Shown here: positions 7,796-16,116 of the stretch, one piece after another
How the letters are laid out: each line of letters opens with the position of its first letter
Numbering within the stretch: the stretch's first letter is position 1
IMG/VR virus record: IMGVR_UViG_3300021963_000029
Coordinates: 116,815-180,814 of that record
Source: a virus
DNA: 64,000 nt
Direction: 5' to 3' (one strand)
Translations under genes and position numbers: made by a program
The notes under the pieces: generated by a model
The model's input: only the letters and a program-made list of their open reading frames with translations
What the model was told of the DNA's origin: nothing
Databases searched by the model: none

Positions 7796-9811
7796 TTATC
7801 CAATAGCTCCAAGTATTCCCATCTGAGTTTCATAACTATACATATCAGATCTGTTGCTTGCACTAACACTTGCCAAAGCAGAACTCCCTGCTGGGTTAGC
7901 AGAACCAAGACCATCTGCTCCTGCCATTTGAGGAACTGGGATCACAGCAACTCTAGGTCCTGACCCTGCACTAGAAGATAATTGTCTTCCTTGTGGTCTT
8001 GCTGGTTGTGCTGGAGGGGCAGGTTGAGCAGGAGGAGGTGGAGCAGATCTTGCACCTAAACTTCTTCTACCTTCTTGTAAATCTCCTTGAGTGACTTTAG
8101 AATTAGTAGTCCAAGCAGACCATCCTGAACCTCTCAATACTTTTAAAGCTGCCTGAGCATTAGTCACTGGATCCTTTAGTTGCTCATAATTTGTAATTCC
8201 AAATTCTTGCATTCTTGCTGGTCCAAGTCTTCCTATCATATTAATTTGCCACAGACCATATGAATTGTCAGATCCTCCTCTGAGATAACTATCATTGTGA
8301 GCACCAGCTCTACCACCAGATTCATACTTTGCAATAGCAGCTAATCTTACTGCTTCCTCATCAGTAGCTCCAACTTTTTTAGCAAGATCTACAAGTTGTG
8401 CATTATTAAATTGAGGACCAGTGACAGTACCTCTCATTGATGGATCCATGTTAACTTCACCTGTTCCAATAGGAGGATTAGGTGTTTGTTGTGCACCTGC
8501 TCCTCCTCCACCGCCTCCACCACCCCCACGATCTTTCTTAGTTAGAAGTAGTTCTACTGCCTTTTCAAATTTTTCATTTAAAGTTTGAAACTTTTTAAGA
8601 TCAGTTTGTGTTATAGTTCCTATTGCATCTGAAGTTAATGCTTTTTGCTCTGCAGTAACCTCTTCAAGTCTTGTTTGTGAGGCATCAACTTCTCCTTCTT
8701 CTCCTTGTGATGCTGCAAAAGCACCACCCAAAGCAAGAGCACCAGTGCCAAGTGCTGCCATCTTACCAAACTTACCTATACCAATACCAGGACCTCTTGA
8801 CATTCCTCCAGGGACTCTTGGTGTTCTAGCACCAAACATATTTTTACCAAATCCTTTGAGCAGACTTTTTAATACTGCTCCAGCAACCATTGCTCCTATC
8901 TGAGGTAGGAAAGTAATTCCTATACCCATAAAGGATTTAAAAACTTGTCCCCAGTCTCCTCTAACTAAAGCATCTAATAAATTAAATGCTGCTAATGATC
9001 TAATGGCACCACCAACTCCAGAAAAGAAATTACCAACAAATGGTTTTATAATATCTTTTAATTCTTTTTTATTATCTCCAAGATCTTTTCTTGGAAGTTT
9101 TCTTCCTCTATTTGCTACTCTCTTTCTATAGTCTTCTATTTCTTTTTTATTAGTTTCTTTAGTTTGCTTATAGTCTTCTTCTATTATTTCTTTAATTCTA
9201 TCTAAGTTGTCTCCAATTTGAACAAGATCTAAAGTTAATCTTCCTAATGAAGATGAAATTGCTTTTGGAGCTACTGGTCCTTGAGATTCTTCTGAAGTAG
9301 CTGCCTGAGAAACCCCTGCAGGAACAGCTCTTTTGGGAACTATCCCTGTCATTCTGGTAGTTTTTAATGCTACTTTTCTTCCAGGTCTAAAGGTAGATTC
9401 AGGTCTAGAAATAAATGATTGTGCTTTCTGTTTTTTTTGTTCTTGTATTTCTTTTAATCTAGATTCTATTGCAGCATCTTCAATCTTTTGATTGGTTTGT
9501 TGCTGGAATGGTTTCTCAAGAAACTCTTCTACCAACCATTTCTGATATGCTTCATTGTTATATGCTCCACCATACTTATCATTTTGATTTAGTTGTGGAT
9601 ACTTACCATACTTCTTGATATTTGCAATCAATCTATCTGCATCAGCATTACTAAGTTTTGTATAAGATGTAAAGTTCTCTCTTAACCCTTCAACTTGTCT
9701 ACCAGTTAATCTACCTTTTAATCTTGCCCAAGTTATTTCACCAACCTTATTAGCAGGCCAATAAGGTTGCTGTGGATCTAATATTCCTTCTGGTGGTGAT
9801 GTAATATTCAT
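7796..9811 (-). CDS. Large tail hub protein with lytic transglycosylase/lysozyme-like domain
   Basis: The protein has 671 residues. A polar N-terminal third is followed at ~265-350 by a hydrophobic module (SLAAFNLLDALVRGDWGQVF) like that of its downstream neighbour. A poly-Gly linker leads to a lysozyme-like domain at ~480-580: AAIAKYESGGRAGAHN contains the catalytic Glu of the SLT fold and NSYGLWQIN is its usual partner motif. The end is Pro/Ala/Ser-rich. It probably cuts glycan strands during DNA entry. The start codon overlaps the stop of the upstream frame (ATGA). Confidence 0.82.
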   Translation of the reverse strand: MNITSPPEGILDPQQPYWPANKVGEITWARLKGRLTGRQVEGLRENFTSYTKLSNADADRLIANIKKYGKYPQLNQNDKYGGAYNNEAYQKWLVEEFLEKPFQQQTNQKIEDAAIESRLKEIQEQKKQKAQSFISRPESTFRPGRKVALKTTRMTGIVPKRAVPAGVSQAATSEESQGPVAPKAISSSLGRLTLDLVQIGDNLDRIKEIIEEDYKQTKETNKKEIEDYRKRVANRGRKLPRKDLGDNKKELKDIIKPFVGNFFSGVGGAIRSLAAFNLLDALVRGDWGQVFKSFMGIGITFLPQIGAMVAGAVLKSLLKGFGKNMFGARTPRVPGGMSRGPGIGIGKFGKMAALGTGALALGGAFAASQGEEGEVDASQTRLEEVTAEQKALTSDAIGTITQTDLKKFQTLNEKFEKAVELLLTKKDRGGGGGGGGGAGAQQTPNPPIGTGEVNMDPSMRGTVTGPQFNNAQLVDLAKKVGATDEEAVRLAAIAKYESGGRAGAHNDSYLRGGSDNSYGLWQINMIGRLGPARMQEFGITNYEQLKDPVTNAQAALKVLRGSGWSAWTTNSKVTQGDLQEGRRSLGARSAPPPPAQPAPPAQPARPQGRQLSSSAGSGPRVAVIPVPQMAGADGLGSANPAGSSALASVSASNRSDMYSYETQMGILGAIG

Positions 9812-9993
9812 CTATTTGCTTTAGCAGCTTTTTCTTCCTCTTCTCTTATATAATTTTCTAACAGGGAAAGATAAATCTCTCTTTCCCATGGAATCATATT
9901 TTCAATCTCTGTCAAAGAGTATTTATGATGCTGCATCAAGGCAAAATTAGTTCTATAGTATGCCTCTAGATCTTCATGACCAAGGACTAACCG
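9808..9993 (-). CDS. Tail-assembly-chaperone-like frame, probably read by -1 frameshift from gp26
   Basis: This frame is open through the end of gp26 and has no ATG at its head. Entering it by a -1 slip at the end of gp26 adds 61 residues (from RLVLGHEDLEAYYRT to EEEEKAAKANR) to about 241 residues of gp26. It contains IENMIPWEREIYLSLLENYI, a pattern (PWER-hydrophobic-Y...L...I) I associate with small assembly-chaperone domains of myoviruses. An internal ATG at 9936 could also give a free 42-residue product. It ends with an ATGA overlap onto the next hub gene. T4 has gp51 at this position, but T4 gp51 is much longer. Confidence 0.6.
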   Translation of the reverse strand, partial: RLVLGHEDLEAYYRTNFALMQHHKYSLTEIENMIPWEREIYLSLLENYIREEEEKAAKANR

Positions 9994-10715
9994 AAAAAAC
10001 TGGACAATCCCTCCAGAACAATCTCATTGTCTTTTCCAGTAACTGGATTCTTGACTGTCATAGTGTGAGTTAGTTTTGGCATAGTATCAAAGAAAGTTTC
10101 AATTTGTTTAAATTGATTTGAATCAAAAGTTTCCAACCACTCTACCAATTCTTTTTTGGTTACGTCACTACCAGACCAAGTTTCATCTGCAGTGTATACC
10201 ATATCAATACATGATGCAACAATTTCAAAAGACTTATTGATAGTTTCTTTGCTACTGTTAGCATTAAAATTAAAGTTATTATCAATAAACTCTTGGAGAG
10301 ATGGGTACTTCATCTTCACCATAATTTTATCATCTACTTTGATTTCAGATGTATGTTCCTCTGGGAACTTAACTTCAATGTCTGTAATGTCAACAGAACA
10401 TTCTACTTGGGTTTCTCCATCATCAGGACAAGTGATTACAAGTTCTACTGCTTCCCCAACAGACTTTGCTCTGATGTTCAGGAACAGATACTCAATATCA
10501 AAACTTGGAAGAGTATCAATTCTAATTCCTTTTGTTAAGACACATTCCTTCAAAACATTTTTAACTGCTCTGGTGATCTCTTCAGAACTATTGCTCTCCA
10601 TAGCAAGGATAAGAATCTTTTCCTCTTTGACTAGGAAAGGTCTATATGAAATTTTCTTTTTGTTTGAAGGTAAAATCAACTCATAAGTTGGAGTTGCAAT
10701 CTTTGGTAAAGGCAT
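9987..10715 (-). CDS. gp26: gp26-like baseplate hub/tail assembly protein (T4_baseplate family)
   Basis: The protein has 242 residues (T4 gp26 has 208). It begins MPLPKIATPTYELILPSNKK and continues YRPFLVKEEKILILAMES, the conserved start of the gp26/T4_baseplate family; the cysteine-containing ITCPDDGETQ region follows at ~110. It lies between the gp54-like gene and the lysozyme-domain hub gene, in an order similar to T4 26-51-27. Its last codons contain a -1 slippery heptamer that would fuse it to a short chaperone-like domain, suggesting it works like the G protein of lambda rather than as a fixed hub subunit. Confidence 0.78.
   Translation of the reverse strand: MPLPKIATPTYELILPSNKKKISYRPFLVKEEKILILAMESNSSEEITRAVKNVLKECVLTKGIRIDTLPSFDIEYLFLNIRAKSVGEAVELVITCPDDGETQVECSVDITDIEVKFPEEHTSEIKVDDKIMVKMKYPSLQEFIDNNFNFNANSSKETINKSFEIVASCIDMVYTADETWSGSDVTKKELVEWLETFDSNQFKQIETFFDTMPKLTHTMTVKNPVTGKDNEIVLEGLSSFFG
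9993..9999 (-). other. Canonical -1 slippery heptamer T_TTT_TTC
   Basis: In the gp26 frame the codons read AGT TTT TTC GGT TAG, so the heptamer U_UUU_UUC lies exactly in the X_XXY_YYZ register two codons before the stop. After a -1 slip the next codon is CGG and the frame stays open for 61 residues. Frameshifting in paired tail assembly chaperone genes is known in many tailed phages (lambda G/GT and relatives). Whether it happens here is inferred. Confidence 0.55.
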
Positions 10716-10743
10716 AATGTCCTATAGATTTCAGTAATGTTAT

Positions 10744-11604
10744 TTAGTTGGTTGGTGCTGGTGGTCCTTGTAGTGCAGGAGTTACAGGGGATCCACTTCT
10801 ATTCTGAGATCTCAATCTCATCTCTCTAAGTTCATCTATTTGTTGCTGTAAACTTGGAAGTTGTGGATATCCATCAGGGAACTCTGCCTCTGAAGCACCA
10901 GCAGTTCCTGTAGGAGCAGCTGGTGCATTACCTCCAGGTCCAATTACAGTTCCAGATGGTGATCCATTTTCTTCTACTCCAGGATCAGTGCCAAGTGCAA
11001 ATCTATTTGATTGGTAGTTATAAACATCATAGTTAAATGTAACTGTCGTCTTTAGTATACTTGCTCCATCATATGAAACTGGAATAGAAATTAAATTAGA
11101 TGGAAAAGCATTTCTTAAAGTATAAGTAACACTCTTTGCTGGAGGACCATAGACTCCTTCCTTTACAAGTCTTTGATCTTTCTGTCTAAACTGCCTTTCA
11201 AATTTAGTGATAATAACTTCACGTTCATATGAAGATGCATAGTTATGTCTTACATAGGAATTACTTACTGATCCTACATTTACAGAAACACTATTCATCC
11301 ATGCTTCAAAATAGTTGATAACATCATAATTTTGATCAACATAGAAACTTACATCTACTGGAGGATAAACTCTCTTAGTTGGATATTGCTCAGTCCTACC
11401 CATTCTATCACCATAAACTTGTCCCAGTTCATATGAAGTTCCTGGCAACACAGCATCATAAGCTAAAAAATTAATTGTACTATTGCTTACACCACCAAAT
11501 TCTCCTGCAACAAACACATCAAATGTATTTGTTAGTGCAGGTTTAAATTTTTTTACCAGTTCATCAGTTTTAAAATATAGATTTGTGTATGGGTTAACTG
11601 CCAT
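10744..11604 (-). CDS. gp54: gp54-like baseplate-tail tube junction protein
   Basis: The protein has 286 residues (T4 gp54 has 320). The core has the tail-tube fold pattern: FDVFVAGEFGGVSNSTINFL, then TKRVYPPVDVSFYVDQNYDV and FEAWMNSV, and a C-terminal VTFNYDVYNYQSN. The last ~80 residues are Pro/Gly/Ser-rich and disordered. gp48 and gp54 both have this tube-like core in T4. Since gp48 is recognised on the opposite strand nearby, gp54 is the best fit. It is divergent from gp4, with starts only 32 bases apart. Confidence 0.62.
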   Translation of the reverse strand: MAVNPYTNLYFKTDELVKKFKPALTNTFDVFVAGEFGGVSNSTINFLAYDAVLPGTSYELGQVYGDRMGRTEQYPTKRVYPPVDVSFYVDQNYDVINYFEAWMNSVSVNVGSVSNSYVRHNYASSYEREVIITKFERQFRQKDQRLVKEGVYGPPAKSVTYTLRNAFPSNLISIPVSYDGASILKTTVTFNYDVYNYQSNRFALGTDPGVEENGSPSGTVIGPGGNAPAAPTGTAGASEAEFPDGYPQLPSLQQQIDELREMRLRSQNRSGSPVTPALQGPPAPTN

Positions 11605-11611
11605 CTAAATA
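11604..11611 (+). promoter_or_regulatory. Possible late promoter (TCTAAATA) ahead of gp4
   Basis: TCTAAATA lies 25 bases upstream of the preferred gp4 start and differs from the T4 late consensus TATAAATA at one position. It overlaps the start codon of the divergent gp54-like gene. gp4 and the tail genes behind it are late genes in T4, which fits. Confidence 0.4.
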
Positions 11612-11635
11612 GTGAGAGTGTCCTATATTATATGT

Positions 11636-12070
11636 ATGAGCTATAAAGGAAGATTTAAACCTTCCTTCCCACAAAAATATATTGGAGATCAACAAAATAT
11701 AATCTACAGGTCTTTGTGGGAATTGAAGTTTATGAACTACTGTGATAAGAATGAAAATATTTTAAAGTGGTCAAGTGAAGAGATTTGGATTCCATACTTA
11801 TCTCCATTAGATAATAGAATACACAAATACTTTCCTGACTTTTATATCAAATACATTGACAAAAATAAAGTTACTAAAGAAAGTTTAATAGAAGTTAAAC
11901 CAAAGAGACAAGTTAATGGTCCCTCTGTTGGAAAGAGAGTCACAAAAAAACAACTTGTTGAGATGAAAGAGTTCTCAAAGAACCAAGCAAAATGGAAAGC
12001 TGCCAAAGAATTCTGTGCTGATAGAAGATGGGAATTTCAAATTTTAACGGAGGATAATCTTGGCATATAA
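11636..12070 (+). CDS. gp4: gp4 head completion protein
   Basis: The protein has 144 residues from the preferred ATG (T4 gp4 has 150). The start MSYKGRF matches the T4 gp4 start (MSGYQGKF type) better than the GTG 24 bases upstream. Hallmarks are YIGDQQNIIYRSLWELKFM, ILKWSSEEIWIPY and HKYFPDFYI, the last being a nuclease-fold D-x-Y motif with ESLIEVKPK as the E-x-K strand. The protein seals the filled head and is thought to trim or bind the DNA end. Its stop overlaps the TTG start of the next gene by 11 bases. Confidence 0.88.
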   Translation: MSYKGRFKPSFPQKYIGDQQNIIYRSLWELKFMNYCDKNENILKWSSEEIWIPYLSPLDNRIHKYFPDFYIKYIDKNKVTKESLIEVKPKRQVNGPSVGKRVTKKQLVEMKEFSKNQAKWKAAKEFCADRRWEFQILTEDNLGI

Positions 12071-12617
12071 GACTATCTTTGAACAAGTCAAAGAAAAAGC
12101 ACAAGGCAATCCTACAAGAGAGTGGTATAGAACAGAAGTCTTTGCCGCTAAAACTATCCAGTATGAAAATGATCCTGGTAAATTAGTAACAGAAGAAAGA
12201 GTTGATGAACAAGGTGATGTTCTTAAAAGAGACAAAAATGTAATGAGGGTTTACCCCAGACTATTCAGTCTGATGTTGTATAGTTACAAAGCAAAATATA
12301 GAGAAGACCTTCCTTACTATGACAAATATCCGTTGGCATTTGTCCTTGATGTAAACCCAAGGTCGTTCTTTGCTGTCAATCTACATTACTATACACCATC
12401 ACAAAGAATAGGAATAGTTCAAAGTTTAGCAGAAAATAAGATTCCAAGATTTGAAAAAGGAGCACATAAATATTTACTATCAGAGGTAAAAACTCCATAC
12501 TTACATCTTGCAGAACAAGAATGGGAAACAATATGTGCCTTACCACTAGAAGAATTTGTTATGGACTTGGGTGGAGTAGAGATACCAATTCCATCAAATA
12601 AGGTGTGGGGTAGATAA
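12060..12617 (+). CDS. gp2-like DNA end protector (tentative)
   Basis: The protein has 185 residues. It starts at TTG, which is supported by a strong GGAGG eight bases upstream; no ATG is suitably placed. The central segment YPLAFVLDVNPRSFFAVNLHYY resembles a motif found in proteins annotated as T4-type DNA end protector gp2, which binds the packaged DNA end and blocks RecBCD. It lies directly after gp4, a usual partner of gp2. T4 gp2 is longer (274), so this remains tentative. Confidence 0.5.
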   Translation: MAYKTIFEQVKEKAQGNPTREWYRTEVFAAKTIQYENDPGKLVTEERVDEQGDVLKRDKNVMRVYPRLFSLMLYSYKAKYREDLPYYDKYPLAFVLDVNPRSFFAVNLHYYTPSQRIGIVQSLAENKIPRFEKGAHKYLLSEVKTPYLHLAEQEWETICALPLEEFVMDLGGVEIPIPSNKVWGR

Positions 12618-14339
12618 ATGGCAACAACATTACCAGCAGGATGGAGTAAAAATACAGCAGATGGAGCTATATCCCAAGGAATTCCAAATGAATATCAGGC
12701 AGGATTTCCTGGATTATTTGGGCAAAAATGGGTAGTTAATGTTAATACTCAAACAGGACAAAGACAAATATATTCTGACAATGGATTGTTTGGAAGAAGT
12801 CTTGTTGCCACAGTCAATGCTAATGGAACTGTAACAAAAAACCAACCAAATTACAACAATATAGCAGAATTACCAAGTGGACAATCAAGATTAAAATTAG
12901 CTATTGATACCAGTAGAGACTTTGCAAATAAAATTGTAGGGTCTGTTGGAACTGAACAACAAAAAACAGGTCTTGCAAATCAAAAAGAATATGGAAAATT
13001 AAAATCTGGACTTCAAGGGAATCAAGGACCTGCATCTCCAGGTGGAGGATCTCAAGACACAGGAGGTCCAAATGCTGGTGCTCAGGGAGCACAAGGTGCT
13101 CAAGGTGTTCCTACAGAACAAGCATTAGGAACATTTAGAGATGTCTCTAACTTCCAGTCTACTACCAGTGCGGATAGCTATGGAACTGCATGGAGATATC
13201 CTGAAAATATGAATGGTAACCAAGATTTCATGATGATATCTGCATACAAATATCAAGTTGCTGATGTCTTTGCAGGGTCTGATGGAACATCAAATATTAA
13301 TTCAGGACAAATATTTGGAGGTGCAAACATATCATCAAGAGCAAATCAAACTAAAGAAAGACTTGGACAAGTTATACTTCCAATGCCTGCAAATATTTCA
13401 GAAGCAAATCAAACTGGATGGGGAGAAGATACTTTAAGTGGATTAACTGCAGGAATGATGGGAGCTGCTACAGGAGCAGTAAAATCTATTGCTCAAGGTG
13501 ATTTATTTGGGGCAGGATCAGTTACAATTGATACTGCAAAAGCTGTTTTAAATGATAAAAACCCAGCAAAAGGAACAATACAGCAGTTGTTAACTCTAAA
13601 TGCTGCTGCAGCTGCTATTAAAAAACTTGGGTTGCAAGTAAACACAGAGGCATATAGATCAAGGGTTACAGGAACAGTTATAAATCCCAACCTTGAGATG
13701 CTTTTCAATGGTCCTAAACTAAGAGCATTTCAATTTACATATAAACTTGCTCCAAGAAGTCCAAGTGAAGCAAAACAAATTAGAGGTATTATTAAATTCT
13801 TCAAGAAAGCAATGGCTCCAAGAAGAGCAACAGTAGGAGAGGATGCATTTTTCCTTGGTGCTCCTGATGTGTTCCAGATTAAATTTATGAATGGTAAAAG
13901 AGAACACCCAGGACTCCCAAGTTTAAAGACATGTGCTTTAGTTAACTTCAGCGTTAACTATACTGCAGATGGTTTTTACTCTGCTTATCTAGATGGTCAA
14001 CCTATATCAGTTGAAATTAGTATGAGCTTTGCTGAACTTACTCCAATATATAATGATAACTATGGAATTGTCAATGGTGATGATGTTGGATTTGGTGATG
14101 TTGATGTTGATCAATTAGAAAATCCAAGATTTCCAGTGAATGATATAAATCAACAACAAAATGCAGCAAATAATTCTCAACCTAGAAGACAAGATCCATC
14201 TCAACCAGGAGCAGGAACTGCAGCAGGATCTCCAGTACCTCCTCTTGTAACTGGAGTTGATGATACTGTAGGATCTCCAAACAATAGACCACCTTTAGCA
14301 GGATCTCCAGGATCATCATTAGCACTACCAGCAAACTAA
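12618..14339 (+). CDS. gp48: gp48 baseplate tail tube cap
   Basis: The protein has 573 residues, longer than T4 gp48 (364). The N-terminal ~170 residues are Gly/Gln/Asn-rich with GAQGAQGAQG. The conserved core lies at ~210-500: LFNGPKLRAFQFTYKLAPRS, EAKQIRGIIKFFKKAMAPRR, FFLGAPDVFQIKFMNG and ALVNFSVNYTADG, all typical of gp48. gp48 caps the baseplate and starts tail tube growth with gp54. The C-terminal ~70 residues are Pro/Gln/Ser-rich. It abuts the gp2-like gene and is followed by gp53 with no gap. Confidence 0.85.
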   Translation: MATTLPAGWSKNTADGAISQGIPNEYQAGFPGLFGQKWVVNVNTQTGQRQIYSDNGLFGRSLVATVNANGTVTKNQPNYNNIAELPSGQSRLKLAIDTSRDFANKIVGSVGTEQQKTGLANQKEYGKLKSGLQGNQGPASPGGGSQDTGGPNAGAQGAQGAQGVPTEQALGTFRDVSNFQSTTSADSYGTAWRYPENMNGNQDFMMISAYKYQVADVFAGSDGTSNINSGQIFGGANISSRANQTKERLGQVILPMPANISEANQTGWGEDTLSGLTAGMMGAATGAVKSIAQGDLFGAGSVTIDTAKAVLNDKNPAKGTIQQLLTLNAAAAAIKKLGLQVNTEAYRSRVTGTVINPNLEMLFNGPKLRAFQFTYKLAPRSPSEAKQIRGIIKFFKKAMAPRRATVGEDAFFLGAPDVFQIKFMNGKREHPGLPSLKTCALVNFSVNYTADGFYSAYLDGQPISVEISMSFAELTPIYNDNYGIVNGDDVGFGDVDVDQLENPRFPVNDINQQQNAANNSQPRRQDPSQPGAGTAAGSPVPPLVTGVDDTVGSPNNRPPLAGSPGSSLALPAN

Positions 14340-14340
14340 T

Positions 14341-15111
14341 ATGACATACTTCAGAAACTTCTCAGAACTTCTATACCAATCACCACTATCAAATAGAACA
14401 TCTTCTTATGACTATGTAAGAGCAAAAAATATATTTCGTAGAGCAAAGATCAGAGAAGATATATTCCAAGCAGCAGTTGCATTTGATAAGTATAAAATTG
14501 TTGGAGAAGAAAGACCAGATCAAGTATCTAAAAAAGTCTATGGTAGTTCTGAATATGATTGGGTAATTTTATTATCCAATAACATCATTAACATCAGAGA
14601 AGAATGGCCTTTATCTGACTCTGAGTTTAATACTTACATAGCAACAAAGTATACTGCAGCAGAACTAGGAGCAGTTCATCACTATGAGACTGTTGCATAC
14701 TTTGATACAAGAGGAAAATTAATTGTCCCAGCTGGCAAAACAGTAGACTCTAATTTTAGTGTAACCTACTTTGACTATGATGTACAAGATCAAGAGATTG
14801 TTGGAGAACCATATACCTTTGATTCATCCACAACTAAATTTGATTCTAATCTAGTTAGATTTGATATGGATGAACAGATTGTAATAAGACAAGGAAAACC
14901 ATACACAATTAACCCAGTAAAATCAGTTAGTGTTTATGAGTATGAGATTGCTAAAAATGAAGAGAAGAGAACAATCTTTGTACTCAAACCAAGGTATCTA
15001 CAGACAATTATAGATGATCTAAATGAGATCATGAACTATGGATTCTCATCTCAGTATGTAGATAAGAAAACTAAAAAGGGAGATGAACTAAGAGTCATCT
15101 CCCCAAGATAA
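14341..15111 (+). CDS. gp53: gp53 baseplate wedge protein
   Basis: The protein has 256 residues (T4 gp53 has 196). FDKYKIVGEERPDQVSKKVY followed by YDWVILLSNN matches the gp53 motif in T4 (PEELANAIYGNPQLYWVLLM type), a LysM-like region. The end LQTIIDDLNEIMNYGFSSQY corresponds to the T4 DINSFMNDLIRIMEKSYG region. It completes the wedge before hub joining. The gene is convergent with gp32, which begins one base after its stop on the opposite strand; there is no terminator between them. Confidence 0.85.
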   Translation: MTYFRNFSELLYQSPLSNRTSSYDYVRAKNIFRRAKIREDIFQAAVAFDKYKIVGEERPDQVSKKVYGSSEYDWVILLSNNIINIREEWPLSDSEFNTYIATKYTAAELGAVHHYETVAYFDTRGKLIVPAGKTVDSNFSVTYFDYDVQDQEIVGEPYTFDSSTTKFDSNLVRFDMDEQIVIRQGKPYTINPVKSVSVYEYEIAKNEEKRTIFVLKPRYLQTIIDDLNEIMNYGFSSQYVDKKTKKGDELRVISPR

Positions 15112-16032
15112 TCATTCTTCAGCCAGTCTCTGGAAGTAACTCAGAGCATCATCATCTTCATCATCAGAAGAGGATGAAGGACTTTGTTTTTGAGTCCCAC
15201 CATACTTTCCCTGCAGGACCTCTTCATTTGTAGGGACAGGACCACGATCCTCATCCTCATCATCAAATGATTCATCTTGCTTAGGAGCAACCTTCTTACC
15301 AAGAACTGCTTTCAGACGAGCATCAAGTTGCTCATAGGACTTAAAGGTTTCTGGTTTGACAAACTCTTGCAGAGAATAAGACTTCTTCCAGATTGCTTCA
15401 AGCACATCATCATCAAAGTCACCAAGCACAGAGGTTGATTCAAACTCAGACTTGTCATAGTTCCAGTAACCATCTTTCTTGGTGATCTTCACTTTGAAGT
15501 TAGCACCATTCCAGAAGTCAAAAGGATCAATGGGAGTCTCATCATCAAACTCAGGTTGCATTGCAGCAGAGATCTTATCAAAGATCTTCTTGCCATACTT
15601 GAACAGGAACACCTTACCTTCATTCTCAGGGTGTGCCTTGTCACTCACAACATAGATGTTGCTGTAGTAAGAAAGTTTACGCTTCCTTTGACGAACAATT
15701 TCTTGGTTTGCTTTGCTGCCAGTGTTCCACAGTTCACGATTTGCTTCACACACTGGGCACTGCTGACCAATGGTGGTGAGACAGTTATCAATGAACCAAC
15801 CACCAGTCCCTTGGAAGGCATGGTTGTACACCTTTGCCCAAGGAAGTTCTTCACCCTCAGGGGCAGGAAGGAATCGAATAACTGCAAATCCATTACCTGC
15901 TTTGTCCACTTCAGGTTTCCACAGACGATCATCAGTGGAACCACTTGAAGTATTCATCTTCTCTACTTCTTGTACCAGTTTAGAAGTCAGAGAACCAAGC
16001 TTGGATTGTTTTTTAAGATCGGCAAATGCCAT
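15112..16032 (-). CDS. gp32: gp32 single-stranded DNA-binding protein
   Basis: The protein has 306 residues (T4 has 301). The N-terminal domain holds basic KKQSKLGSLTSKL (LAST-type). The core has WKPEVDKAGNGFAVIRFLP and a zinc site formed by HAF...C...CPVC, as in T4 gp32. The C-terminus is strongly acidic (SDDEDDDALSYFQRLAEE), the part that recruits other replication proteins. It coats ssDNA during replication and repair. The start is preceded by a sigma70-type promoter and a leader with repeated AATCC that may serve as an autoregulatory site. Confidence 0.95.
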   Translation of the reverse strand: MAFADLKKQSKLGSLTSKLVQEVEKMNTSSGSTDDRLWKPEVDKAGNGFAVIRFLPAPEGEELPWAKVYNHAFQGTGGWFIDNCLTTIGQQCPVCEANRELWNTGSKANQEIVRQRKRKLSYYSNIYVVSDKAHPENEGKVFLFKYGKKIFDKISAAMQPEFDDETPIDPFDFWNGANFKVKITKKDGYWNYDKSEFESTSVLGDFDDDVLEAIWKKSYSLQEFVKPETFKSYEQLDARLKAVLGKKVAPKQDESFDDEDEDRGPVPTNEEVLQGKYGGTQKQSPSSSSDDEDDDALSYFQRLAEE

Positions 16033-16081
16033 TTGGATTACCTCGGATTAATTGGATTGATCTGATTAGGATCAGAGGACT
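16033..16081 (-). promoter_or_regulatory. gp32 leader with AATCC repeats
   Basis: On the mRNA strand the ~50 bases before the gp32 ATG contain CTGAT-CCTA-ATCAG (a small hairpin) followed by three AATCC units, CAATCCAATTAATCCGAGG then TAATCC. T4 gp32 represses its own translation by binding its leader cooperatively. The repeats could be the binding track here, but this is inference. Confidence 0.4.
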
Positions 16082-16110
16082 ATCCTACCATGGGCAGGAT
16101 CCTCTGTCAA
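16082..16110 (-). promoter_or_regulatory. Sigma70-type promoter for gp32
   Basis: TTGACA and TAGGAT are separated by exactly 17 bases on the minus strand, about 50 bases upstream of the gp32 start. The -35 is perfect and the -10 matches 4 of 6. A host-sigma promoter fits early or middle expression of gp32. Confidence 0.5.
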
Positions 16111-16116
16111 TGCTAT

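Noticed and set aside
10156-10686. 176-residue plus-strand ORF opposite gp26
   Set aside because: Antisense shadow of gp26; the minus-strand protein is clearly conserved.
15556-15948. 130-residue plus-strand and 99-residue alternate minus-strand ORFs in gp32
   Set aside because: Other-frame shadows of gp32.
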